Below are positions 36,501 through 47,800 of a stretch of 64,000 nucleotides of DNA, in pieces; position 1 is the first letter of the stretch, and each line of letters opens with the position of its first letter. This DNA is from Phoronis australis (lineage: Eukaryota; Phoronida; Phoronidae): contig NMRA01000435.1 in assembly GCA_002633005.1 (NCBI GenBank), forward strand, positions 258,043-322,042, given 5' to 3'. Under the pieces are notes generated by a model. It was given only the letters and a program-made list of their open reading frames with translations. It had not been told where the DNA came from and did no database searches. Both the position numbers and the translations under genes were made by a program.

Positions 36501-37091
36501 TGTTCTTTGCCGTTCAGGAGATCAAAGGAACGTGATAGGCCGGGACGAGAACGTCACCGCAGCAGGTCACGTGAGAGGCGACACAAGTCAAGGTCACCAC
36601 ATGATCACAGCAGGAGGCATGACGAGGATGACAGGTGACTATTTAATATAAATAGTTGTCTTTTCATTGTCTGTATCATTGTATACTTCCCAATGTCAAG
36701 TCCTGCTCAGTATTTTGGAAGGCAACTTTTTTAAATTTCAGTTCTGGTTGTGTTCAGGCATGAATGAACGAATTTTAACCTAATTAATATGTATTGCCTT
36801 TGATATATACTAGGAAATCAGATTGTAAAGAACAGTCAAATTATCTGAATCTTATTGATTTCACAAATCTTTTGATGAGAAAAAGTTGGGTTATTCTGTG
36901 TTCTATTGTCTATTTTCAGAAAACGAAGCCACAAAAGTAAGAAAAGTAAACATGATCACAGGGACCGAGAGAGAGATGAACATAGGTCAAAGGACAAATC
37001 TAAGAAAGACAAGTACTACAGTGAGGACCCGGAGATTGCTGAGGCCAACGCTCTACGGAAGAAACTCGGACTAGCTCCTTTACAGGAATAA
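30589..37091 (+). CDS. PRPF38A: Pre-mRNA-splicing factor 38A with C-terminal HIND-like motif (complete, 8 exons)
   Basis: Component of the spliceosomal B complex, needed for activation after tri-snRNP joining. Exons: 30589-30718, 32212-32371, 32668-32789, 34274-34359, 34548-34652, 35951-36054, 36518-36634, 36920-37091. They total 996 nt (331 aa plus TAA), and all phases agree. The PRP38 fold fills residues 1-180: MANRTVKDAH at the start, then NPQYLVEKITRSRIYESKYW, VGGVYGGNIKPTPFLCL, MLQIQPEKDIIVEFIK, YLEPLYNDYRKIKRQN and RVCDIILPRVQKRQVLEES. An acidic stretch and an Arg/Ser-Lys-rich tail follow. The last 19 residues (37032-37088), EIAEANALRKKLGLAPLQE, resemble the Hub1-interacting domain of SART1/Snu66. 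I recall human PRPF38A as 312 aa and ending without it. All introns are GT-AG. Confidence 0.95.
30783..30860 (-). repeat. tRNA-derived SINE fragment
   Basis: The minus strand has a good B-box (GCGGGTTCGATCCCCGGGTC) in PRPF38A intron 1, but the A-box half is degenerate and there is no plausible cloverleaf. Confidence 0.55.
30940..31066. mobile_element. Degenerate palindromic MITE copy
   Basis: Only the right arm, AACTGGTTCTCAAATCAGG followed by CCGACTATTACC, is well kept. The left arm is eroded. It lies in PRPF38A intron 1. Confidence 0.45.
31964..32090. repeat. Inverted repeat in PRPF38A intron 1
   Basis: CTCGAAAATACAAG (31967-31980) pairs perfectly with CTTGTATTTTCGAG (32071-32084). A third, direct variant, TTCGAGAATACGAGTGG, lies between them at about 32040. 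The right arm is about 130 bp before exon 2. Confidence 0.7.
32500..32600. mobile_element. Degenerate palindromic MITE copy
   Basis: CAGTTTGATGTCCGTTATTC followed by TGTTGAGAAAACTGG matches the loop and arm of the copy at 45.3 kb. It lies in PRPF38A intron 2. Confidence 0.5.
32960..33170. repeat. Copy of the interspersed repeat also seen at 6.7 and 42.6 kb
   Basis: Shares TTTTGGAACATCACATCTCA and GAAGCTTGCAGATACT with the other copies. It lies in PRPF38A intron 3. Confidence 0.6.
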
Positions 37092-37658
37092 CGTCTGTGT
37101 CGGATTTAAACAAACCGACTAAGAATAGTTCACTTGCCCAATTTCAGGTGTAGAAATACCTGGTCGGACTGAATTTGCGGAGGGAATGTGCGAGGCTAAC
37201 GGAAGCAACTGGTACAAGTTGCTCTACAGGAACAACTTCTTCGTGTCTGTTTCAACTGACTGCGCTGACGGAAATTAGTTAACCATCGAGTTTCAGATGA
37301 TGCCCCATGGCAGTTCTAGAGTATTTGTTTCTTTCATTACTTACAGAAATACTATAAATCTCTTGTATTTAATGCCACCTAGAGGGTGATTCTGTGGCAC
37401 TTACAGCAGAAATGTAGGGAAGACTATTGGATGCTCCTAATTGTGGATTCCACAGTACGTTAATTCGACGCTTATTTTGCACAAAAATAATTGGTAACAT
37501 TTTTAATTTTCCATTTTTAATTTTTCATTGGTTGATTAGTTTGCTGCAAACAATGGAAATTTTACCCAGCGTTGCTTTGGGACCTCTACACAGTACAAAC
37601 TGTTCTAGTAATGGACTAAAATGTTTTTAATCTATATTTCTGTGCAGACATTTGATAA

Positions 37659-37664
37659 AATAAA
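37659..37664 (+). terminator. Candidate PRPF38A polyadenylation signal
   Basis: AATAAA about 570 bp after the PRPF38A stop codon, in AT-rich sequence with no open reading frame that looks coding. It is the first clear hexamer in a sensible position for a 3' UTR. Confidence 0.5.
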
Positions 37665-38310
37665 TATTTCACTTGTCGGCCATATTGTGTGCTAAAGAGG
37701 TGAAGAATTAGTGTATGTTTGCTTTGAAGTAGAAAGGAAAATTATAAAATTGCCGTCCAATGAGCGCTTGTAGTCCTACCATCTGTTATACACACTACTT
37801 TTGCGAACGTTCATCTCAGACAGAAACTTGAACTATATCATTTGCTGCAAAATGTTCCCTGTGTCTGCTATAGTTGGGCTGACTCATCAAATTCCAATTG
37901 AAGAGATCTGACTTGAGTCTGAGCTTGTTTGCCAGTTGGATTGCGTAGCTAAGAAAGAACATCATACATCTGTTTGGTCAGATTGAATTAGCAAAGAAAA
38001 TGTACAAATCACTGGTTTCTACCTGTTCATGTTTTTACTATTAAAATAAATGTATATAAAAACCTTAAATGTTAAAGTGTTTTTTTTTGAAATTACACCA
38101 TAGGTGATTTAGCTATACAGCTGTATGGCAAGCAACAAAAAAGTTACATATAAACTTGTAAGAGAACGCGATAGGCAATGACGTGTTCACTCAGCCTGGA
38201 AATTTACTGTTTCCAGTTTTATTTTCAATACAAATCTGGGATTTTGTAGGGCTTATCACTCCATGTGTGAGAACTCCACACCCCTCCCTGGGCGCCGATA
38301 CAGAAATAAT

Positions 38311-38419
38311 GGCAACTGTCACTACAGGGGTCTCTCATTTTGAGAACCAGTTTTCTCCAGTGAATAGCAGGCATCAAACCGGCTCTCAAAATAGTGGACC
38401 CCTGTAATTGACTATTGCC
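38311..38419. mobile_element. Palindromic MITE copy, best preserved
   Basis: Left arm: GGCAACTGTCACTACAGGGG, then TCTCTCATTTTGAGAACCAG. Right arm: GGCTCTCAAAATAGTGGACC, then CCTGTAATTGACTATTGCC. The loop is TTTTCTCCAGTGAATAGCAG plus GCATCAAAC. It lies between the convergent 3' ends of PRPF38A and the E2 gene. Confidence 0.85.
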
Positions 38420-41398
38420 GAAATAACAATCCTATCATGTAACTATTTGACACAACAGCTGGAAACACCAATCGAAACGAGCAAGATATATTCCAAATAC
38501 TTTTATTTTACATACAGATGTGTTTAATCAAAAACATGGTGTTGTTGATCAGTAACAAGAATTTTCCGCAAGCTCCTTGTTGAGGTTGGTAGTCATCCAA
38601 TAACAGTCTTACTAGCAAAACTTAACAAAGGAATACCCTAAATTGATAACGTTAAACAAAATCAAATAATACACCACCAACTAACATTTTCAATAGCTGA
38701 CTATTGCTCGCTCGAAATATTCACTTTTAAGGAAAGCTGTGTTAGATACAGAAGTTAAAACACTCCATAGATAAAATTTCACTTACATGAAATTGTAAGT
38801 ACTTCAGATAAGTTTCAATTTTGTAAAATTCTTTGGTAACACGAGATATTTTTGCATAAATATTACATCAGCAAGTATTGTTTGAGATGACCGAATCACC
38901 TCAAACATTCAGCACTACCTTCTTTCTCGGGTTTAAGACTTCAGTCAGAAATTTCAGTTTGGGCTAAAAAAGGAAGATGGTTTAGGTCTTTACCACCACT
39001 TCATTTTTACACCTGCACTCAAAGATCAAAAACATGTCTGCCTTGATCAATTTCAGCCAAGGTTTAATCGTATTTTGAAAAGCTGTAAACAAAGATAAGC
39101 AAGATTTGAAATGCCATGATTTCCCAAGGTCTCGTTTCAGTTTCGTTTCATGGAACATACCTCCAGGATAGCCAACAAATATCCCTACTTTGATGCAGCT
39201 ATAAAATGATTTCATGTTATTCTATCGAAACCAAAAAAATCCTTTGAATGAAGCAAGTCTTTTTTAGACTTTGCTTCCACAAGTGACAGTAGCTTCAGAT
39301 TGCCATTCATTTCCGCCCAGCTCCAGCCAAACGAACAATCATACAACCGGCCCTCCAACATACAGTAAAAATAGAATTTTATAATAATCAGCCCACACAA
39401 AGTTACAAATGTTGCCCAAAACTGTGTGAAAAACCTTAAGATTTAAGGTAAAACTGGAAAATTTACAGACTCCGGTAAGTGATAATGTATCTCCGAACTT
39501 TATGGGCTTAACTTTAATTACTGTACATTATATTTTCCATAATAAACATTAAAAATGATTATAGAAGTTAATCACTAGGAGAAATGTTTTCCAAGAACCG
39601 ATTTAAACATTCTTGCAGATGTTGCGAGCACTTCAATATCCCTACACACTACCAACATACGCACCTTATGTATCCGTACAAGTACACATCCTCTCATCAG
39701 GCGAATTTCACAAGACACAATTAAGTATTTTATTCATAATAAACTGAACATTTTTGACCATCAATGGCAGCGGTCATCCTCAGAATGATGGTTAGGTGGA
39801 CTTGTAGTCACATGTTGAAGTTCCTGCCTTGGGCCACATAATACGATGTCATTAATGTCAGAAAGAGAGCGCTAATTTATTTCAATTGAAGGTAAACAAA
39901 CTTCGACCGCTTTCCTAATAAACAGCTTCTGGTGCTTGAAAATGTTTCAATTTATTGTAAGTCCTTCATTGCGTCTCATCAAATTCTTCCAATATTTGAC
40001 TCACCAATCGGGTGAAATTATCTAGTGAGATTATAAGTTTAACCCAATCACGTCTAATCTACCTCTCCCTTTGCCTACAGTCTGTCTTTTGTTACGCTAG
40101 CACTAAGCTGCTTTGAAAAACCAAAGACATAGAGACAGAGGTTGGCCATCACGTGACTTTGTATACGCATAGCAGGGCGACCATTGTGTTGTGTGGTATT
40201 GAGTGTGATAGACAGTGCAAGCTGGAGGACTAAAAGGCTTTTACTCTGAAACCATTGGGTTTGAGTTTGATGAAATGGGTAACAAAAATGCTTGTATTTT
40301 TGCACTCTTACAACTATTGAGACATTGTGAAATTAAAATGAAAATCCTCTTAAGTCCTTAATTAGTATCCTGCTAGTGTATTTTTGTTTTATTTCACTGT
40401 TTCTCTGTGTCTAATTGTGCATTTAATATACCAAGGTGTCTTATCCACCTAAGGCCACCCTGGTTTAAAATGAGCTTCCACGCAACAATGTGGCACCACA
40501 TGCGGTGTGTGCTTTCACAGCTGTCTATTGTAGAATGTCCGATTTCTGTCTATATATCTATGGGAAACCTGCTTCAGACAGCACAGATTCATCAAATGTA
40601 ACCAATGTCCGATACAGGCCCACCCGGGTGTAATCCCATCCCACTTTTGTAGTAGCCAATAACAACACCATCTGAGCAAACACAATAATCTAAACATGTT
40701 TCAAACAAAGATCTCTAACGAATAACAGCAATATAATCTTAAACATGCAAGTACAACAGAAGTAACTACAAAAATAAACAAGCAGGTCCAATATCCACAA
40801 CCGAACCCGATTGGTTCACGAACCAATGACGGAGGCTTTATCAAATTACGGTAAAAACTCACTATTTTTGAAAAAAAAATAATGTTTCAAATTCTTCAAA
40901 CACTGCTATGCATGCTCAGAAATTCTCAGAATCATCGTCTGATGCCAGCTGTTGTATACATTTTTAAAGACAGTGTATACCATTTATTTGGCGCTACTAA
41001 GCCTTCATGAAAAAGTTAGAAAGTAAAATTTCACTTGTTGAACATATTTTTTCCCAAATTGTAAAGATTTTATCGTCATTACTAGAATTCGATTACTTGT
41101 GAATGACCTCCCTATGATCAGTCACAGCTAGGGGTGGGCAACGAGATCTTACAATCCATACATATTTCCAAAAGACAACTAACAAATTCAATAACAAAAA
41201 TATTCATAAGTTACAGTTAATGATTAAATTTTCTTAACCTCGACTTAGCATCCAAATATCATGGCAGCACTATGGTGAACTTGACAATTATGCATCGATC
41301 TCGGCATATTCATTGCTTTTGATTTGCATCTAATTTTATGAGGACAACGTTTTTGAATGATTGAAACTGTGTTCAAGGTCCATCTTTACTTGGTCCAC
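38420..41398. other. Convergent 3' flank, no gene seen
   Basis: AT-rich DNA downstream of both PRPF38A (plus) and the E2 gene (minus), probably containing the E2 3' UTR. Minus-strand AATAAA hexamers occur at 40983-40988 and 38502-38507. Short frames lack any coding character. Confidence 0.5.
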
Positions 41399-41508
41399 GC
41401 CAAATAGTCGGACACAACGATCCCGCATTTTAGAACCAGATTTCTCCACTGAATTACAGGCGACAAACTGGTTCTCAAAATGTGGGCACATTATATCCAA
41501 CTATTGCC
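41399..41508. mobile_element. Palindromic MITE copy
   Basis: Arms TCCCGCATTTTAGAACCAG and CTGGTTCTCAAAATGTGGGCA around a TTCTCCACTGAATTACAGGC loop, with CAACTATTGCC at the right end. It lies about 300 bp beyond the E2 stop, so it may be in that gene's 3' UTR. Confidence 0.8.
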
Positions 41509-41812
41509 TAAAAGACCAATAATCAAATAGAGTCTGAGAGCATGAGTCTTGATGTACACTAAAACTTGTACACTGAACGAAAATGTTTTAGAAAGATTCC
41601 TACAAAATTAAAACCAGAACCAGGTCTCAGTACAAACAGATACAGATCAAGTAACCAAGTCTTCACAAATCACAGACATGTAAAAACAGACTCCCTGCTC
41701 TTGCACTGAAAGCCTTCAAACAAGAAACATGGTGCTGGCTAAGTTTCTTTTTGGCATACATATTTTGATCATGGCAAAAATAGCACCGAGTAAACGAAAA
41801 GCCAACATGACT

Positions 41813-44800
41813 TCAAACTTGACTTTCAACCACATCCTCTTGGAACAAGTTGGCAAGATTCGGCGGTGGCCTAAGTTTTCTAAGTTCTGTTTTCATGTTC
41901 TGTACAACCCTCTCTAGTTTTGGGCTCTTGTTGCGACGTAGCCACCCCTCAGCTTCCTGAAATAATTCAAATTTATGTATGAATTATTGTAATGTCTGTT
42001 GGCAAACTACTATGATCGTCTTCTGAAGGGCATCAAAGAATCATTATACAGGGAGTGTGACTGGCTCTCCATTGAGGCTGCGCAGGACTTAATCAGCAAG
42101 CCTCGTATTTAGCCAACATTTACAAAATTATGAACAGATTTCAACTCAGTGAAAGGAATTTAGTAGAATGCTGGTAGAATTTGAGTTTTGACTTTATACC
42201 AATCTGCCATTCATTGAGTCACATGACCATGTACATACTAAAATTAAAAAGGAAAGTACATTCATAGCAAAACATCAGTATCAATAAAACGACCAAGTTT
42301 CTTTTGATAGAAATGTTCATGATGAAATTTCAAAAATGCTGTTATGCGTTTTTAAATGATCATTTCATTTTGCAATAAAAATCATGAAAGCTATAATTTT
42401 GGTAGCCCCTCACGTGCGTAGGCTCTACGTTCAAATGTCAAAAGGTGGTTGGCTGCGCCTACACGCCCCACTACAGCACTGGCCCCTCGTGCATAAGTGC
42501 AACATTCTAAAAACAATTCCTCAAACCCTTTGCAGAAACGCATACAAACCAAAGTATCTGCAAGTTTCACATGAATCTGATCCGCCCCTTTTGAGATACA
42601 ATGTTCAAAAGTTAACCAAATTTGGACATTTTTCTGAGGCTCCACATAACTTAAAAGTAGCCTGAGGTAAAAACACAACAAAGTGTGCCTTCAATCAATT
42701 TTGCAAGAAAGATGGGCTACTGCCAAACTATTAATAAATTGTTTGAAATTCACAATTTTTGGGCTACCAAACTGCACAGTATCCCTTTAAATAGAGCCAA
42801 AAACGTAAAGGAATTGCACATAGCGACATGCTTGTCGAACTGGTGAAGAACAATTTAGTTGCCCAATACGTGGTATGTTCAGTTTTTTCTTAGGTCTTCT
42901 TACGACAGGACGCTGTTCAAAGCAAAAACCAAAAATTTAGCGGGAACAGATTAACACATTTGGTATTAATTATTTACACTATAAAAACAAATTACAAGAT
43001 TGAAAATGAGCAAGCCATATCACATTTTTACTCTAATACCTCAATTAATCTGTCTTTTTTCAAATAAAAGTGGGCATGTATCACGTCTTCAAATCCCGGA
43101 CTTGGATTTGTTATCTGAGCGTTCACTGCATATTTGATGTTGTTTATCATCACGTCTGAAAATATAAAACAGCATAGTACATTTAGGTCACACCAATACT
43201 TTACAGACCACACATGGGAAAGAGAAGTGAACAAGTTCCCTAGAATACCTGATCAGCCATATGATATAAAAACAAAATTAAGGCAGCAGATTTGCTTTTT
43301 AATCAAAAATGGCCAAATTGTGATGACCTAGTTTGTGTAGCTCCAACTTTTCACACATGGTTGTCATGTAAAGTATATCACTAAACAGTAACACTGGTCT
43401 AATTAAATAACATGAGTTTAAATAAAAACAAATCAATGAGAACAATTATTTCCAATGGTTACCCAACCAATCCAACAACTAAATCATTTCCATTTTCATT
43501 CAGCAAAATCATTTTGATCTTTTAAGGAGCTTTAACTAAAGATCTACTTAATAGCTGTAAGTTTCTTGAACAACTTCATAAAGAGAATAAGGCTCTACCC
43601 AAAACTGCCATGCCCAGCAATGCCTATCTAGGTTATAGTGATTGCCACGCCCTCTACCAGTGTCTACATAGGTAATAGCGAATGCCACGCCCCCAGCAGT
43701 GCCTACATACTAGATTATAGTCGCTGCCATGCCCAGCAGTGCCACTGGTTGTCTTTTGCCTTTCATCAGCCTTCATTTTGTTTTTTTCGGACCATAATGG
43801 AAATAAGTCTTTGACTTTTTATGTTATCCGTGTCTTGCACTTGTACTTTAATTTTTTGTCTTGCATTTTACATTTTTCTGTACTTGTGCGATTCTAATAA
43901 ATTTATTATTATAATTATAACCACATCATAGGCACTGCCACGCCCAGCAGTGCCTATCTAGGTAATACTCAAAGCCATACTTATCAGTCTTACCTAGGCT
44001 ATAGTCTGCACTGTGTTTCTTGCCCGGTTCTGTGCCAATCTCTTGCTCGTAACCCGGCTCATTGAAGTAAGGATCAGCCACCAGTATCAATGACTGTATA
44101 GACACTAGCACCTGCAAGATCGTCGACGTCGTTTCGTTCCACGTCTCACCTTGTTTACCTTCCCACGTGCCCAAAAGCGACAGACACACTTTACCACAAC
44201 TGGAATAGGACAGACATTACTCAAAGCTCGATTTGAAAATTGACCAATCACATATGGAGTAAGCACGATACAACAAGACTTTAGAAATCTTAACTTCGTC
44301 ACGTTACTAAATGTAACAAATAATTTCGAGGATTTCGAGCTTATCCAACAAAGTCTTATGTCACACAAGGAATGTCCACATTTTCATATTAATTTCAGGA
44401 TAACGTTATGTTTACACAATCTTCTTGCTTCTCTTTAATTGTTTTAAATAATTAGTTAATTAATCAGAAGCTTACTGGCCTGCTTTTTGACTTGAAATTT
44501 TAAGCTAAATTGCTTTAACTTGCTAGCTTGACAGTAACCACAGTGTTTGCAAGTTTGTAGGAAACTCACTTGTATAAGTTGGGGTTAAATCGCACACTAC
44601 CTCCACCAGTGGTCTGGAAAGAGAAAACATGTCACATGAAAAATGCATGGTGACTTCATAATTGATAGAAACAGAACAAGCTTTACCAGTGTTCGGCAGG
44701 TTTACAACAATTCAAAGACTGAATTTTAAAGTGCCTTTAACCTCTCAGTTTAACTCATTAAAAAATAATTGCAAGGGGTCTGATACACGTTGTACCAGAC

Positions 44801-47800
44801 GTGCGCAGGTCGCACATGTGGGCCCATTGCACTGATCACCTGGAACTATTTTTATGCTTTAATAATATATGGTTAAAACCGAGCTGAGGAGCTAGAAACC
44901 TGACTCAAGGGTTTAGCAGTGTGACCTGGTGGGACTCTAACCCACGACCTCGAGTTAAGAAAGCGGACACCTATCACACTAGGCCACACTGCCTCCTCGG
45001 TTTAACTCATTAGTACAGGGTAATTTTAAAAAACTGAATCAGCTCAAACCACTGAATTATCTTTCTGACTGAATCAAAAACCTACAATATGAACACTAAT
45101 TAAATAAAACCACTTAACAACTGAACCAGTCTTCTGAATGCACTCATTCTTGAACGCTGAAATTACGCTAGGAATACAAAACTCTTCAGTCACTCGAAAA
45201 GTAGATTCAGTGGTTTGAGGAATCGATACAGAATTCGGAAAATAAATTCAGGATATCCTGTCTCCAGTTACCTACACTCCTTTTACTGGAATTAAGGAAA
45301 CAGTAACTTACAGGAGTCCCGGATTCTGAGAACCAGTTTGATGCCCGGTATTCAGTGGAGAAAACTGGTTCTCATATATCCAGGAGCCGTGTAAGTGACT
45401 ATTACTGAAATTAATAAACTAGTCATCTAGTCAAAAAGCACAACATTAGAAAATTCACAGATTACCCAATGGCAGAATGCTAAGTCATGCTTAAATCAAA
45501 TGGAAAAGCCTGCAAGAAAACCAACCACCAGATGGCGCACCCACCTGCAAATGGAAAAGTTAGCACACCCACCTGCAGATTGACCCTTGGAGGTCGAGTT
45601 GGGTAGCCTTCGTCAAAATAGATGTCAAACAGATAACAGCCGCATGTATAGGGCGTCCCCTCAGGCCTACAAAGAAGATGGGTGGAGACATAATCTCATT
45701 CTTGATATCAACTGGTAACGACATACTATAGCACACAGGTTAGACTGAGTTTGTGCAGTAAAGTGAGCATACTTCTGAACAAAACGTCAATTACAGAACT
45801 TCACCCATGCAGTACAAAGCACACTTACCCTGTAATCAGCGCCTTCATCAGGGGTAATTTGTCATCATCCTAAAATAAAACAAACAGACTTAGACAATAC
45901 TATACAAAAACAATGACACAGTCAAAGGAAGTTATAATAAATAAAATTCAAGTGGTTAAATGTATTTTCAAACTTTAATTTAAGATTATTTTCCTTTTTC
46001 ACCCCACGCTACTAACAGCCATGGACTACACTGTAACCTAACACACAATCAGGACTTGTTCCTTTGACAGAATACCGTCCCTTAGCCAGCTGTTTCTCTT
46101 GTCCTCAAGACGTGATTTGCCATTTTCAAATTATTTTATCATTGTTGCGTCACTGAGAGAGCAGACGTAGAAAACCACATGACTTCTAGAAAGTCATTGT
46201 TTGTGAAGCTATTAAAGGTTTTGAAAACCCAGCACAATTAAAAAAATTGACTTCGACTTTCTAATTTGAAACAAGTATTTGTTAGTTTTTTGCACAAAAC
46301 TCAAGATATGAGTCATCCTTCAAAGAGTGAGTGTTCACTTTCAGAATTAGATGTTGAATTTTGTTTTTGACAACAGCTTTCATATACAAAACGTACTGTA
46401 TGTTTATTGTATGAAACAGTACTACTTACTGTTCTGACAAAGATGGAAGAGGATAGCTCCAGAGGTAGTGACGAGGACAGTGATGTGTATTCTTGGGCAA
46501 TTCGAAACACCTGTGACTGAGACGGAACTGCCATGTTGTTAAATTGGCTACTGTAATGATGAGCATTAGACCCATCCACTGGAACAAGCAAAAATAGATT
46601 ACTAATCAACGAAAGGAGCAGAGACGCAGAGACGGTCAATCTTCACCAGCAGTAGCTGATAATCAATCCACTTTGAAATACAGTAATTCTCCACCTATTT
46701 CGCACACCCATTTGAAAGCGCACGCTCAAAATTATTTCATAAAACTATTTCTTCGTCCACTTATTTCACACCAGGTTACTTGGTGGGAATTTTTTGCCTG
46801 ACCTAAACACAAATGGCTGATAATTAATTACTTTTTACAATGACTTTACTAGATCTTGTATCAGATAAAATAATTCGACGAATGGCCATTTTCTGAAACA
46901 ACTGTGACAGTATGAAACCAGCTTAATCACTGGATAGCGGTGGACAGTGTTCAGTGCCACTTAAGATTTAAATGAATATTGAAAGCAGTAGAATTTCTCA
47001 ACACTTCCATAATGTTTGTGCAATCATCACACAGTCAAATTTTCACTGTTGGGTGGTGGGATGTTCACAGGAAGTGCAGTGTGTTTGTGTGAAAAAAATT
47101 GCGTTTTGTCTTTCTTGTCAACTTGACCTGTATACAGCACCTGAATTTGAAACTGGGTCAAGCATTTATTAATACATTCATGCTCTCAAAATGCTAATAA
47201 AAGAGCTGAAAGGTGGATATTTGATATTCTAGCATCCTCGAACAACATACCTGACACACCAAAGAAAATAAATCCCCACTTATAAACACAGCTCACGGCC
47301 CGTAAACTCACAAAAGTGTGTTTGCGCACTTTTAGTAGCTCGTTCTTGTATCTGTCAGCCTCGTTTTCATTTTATTGCTGACAAAAGATGACCAGTCTCA
47401 AAATGTAGCTGACATATTTATTTGTTATTTCTCTCAGTGGTCTGTTCTACTGTCACTCTTTGGAGGACCAACAATTACACCAACAGTTTGAGAGAGCCTC
47501 CATTAAAATTGTGAACAGACAACACTGCCATATTCTGTGTACAACAGCGGCTGGTGCCAAACTACTCGTACTCTACCTAATTAGTTATTCAAGATGGTGG
47601 ACAAAACAATGGAGTCATGTGTGAATGCATTCTTTAAATCAAGGAGGCAAGAATTATGGGTTTGGTAGAATCTCTCCAATTTCGAACACAATATGGCTGA
47701 CAGCTGAAATAATATTTCCTCATTTTTCCACGCAAGATATATAGCAACAAATTTATGCTTTACTACGTTCAAGTTTTATACAACATCTGCATCATAAAAA

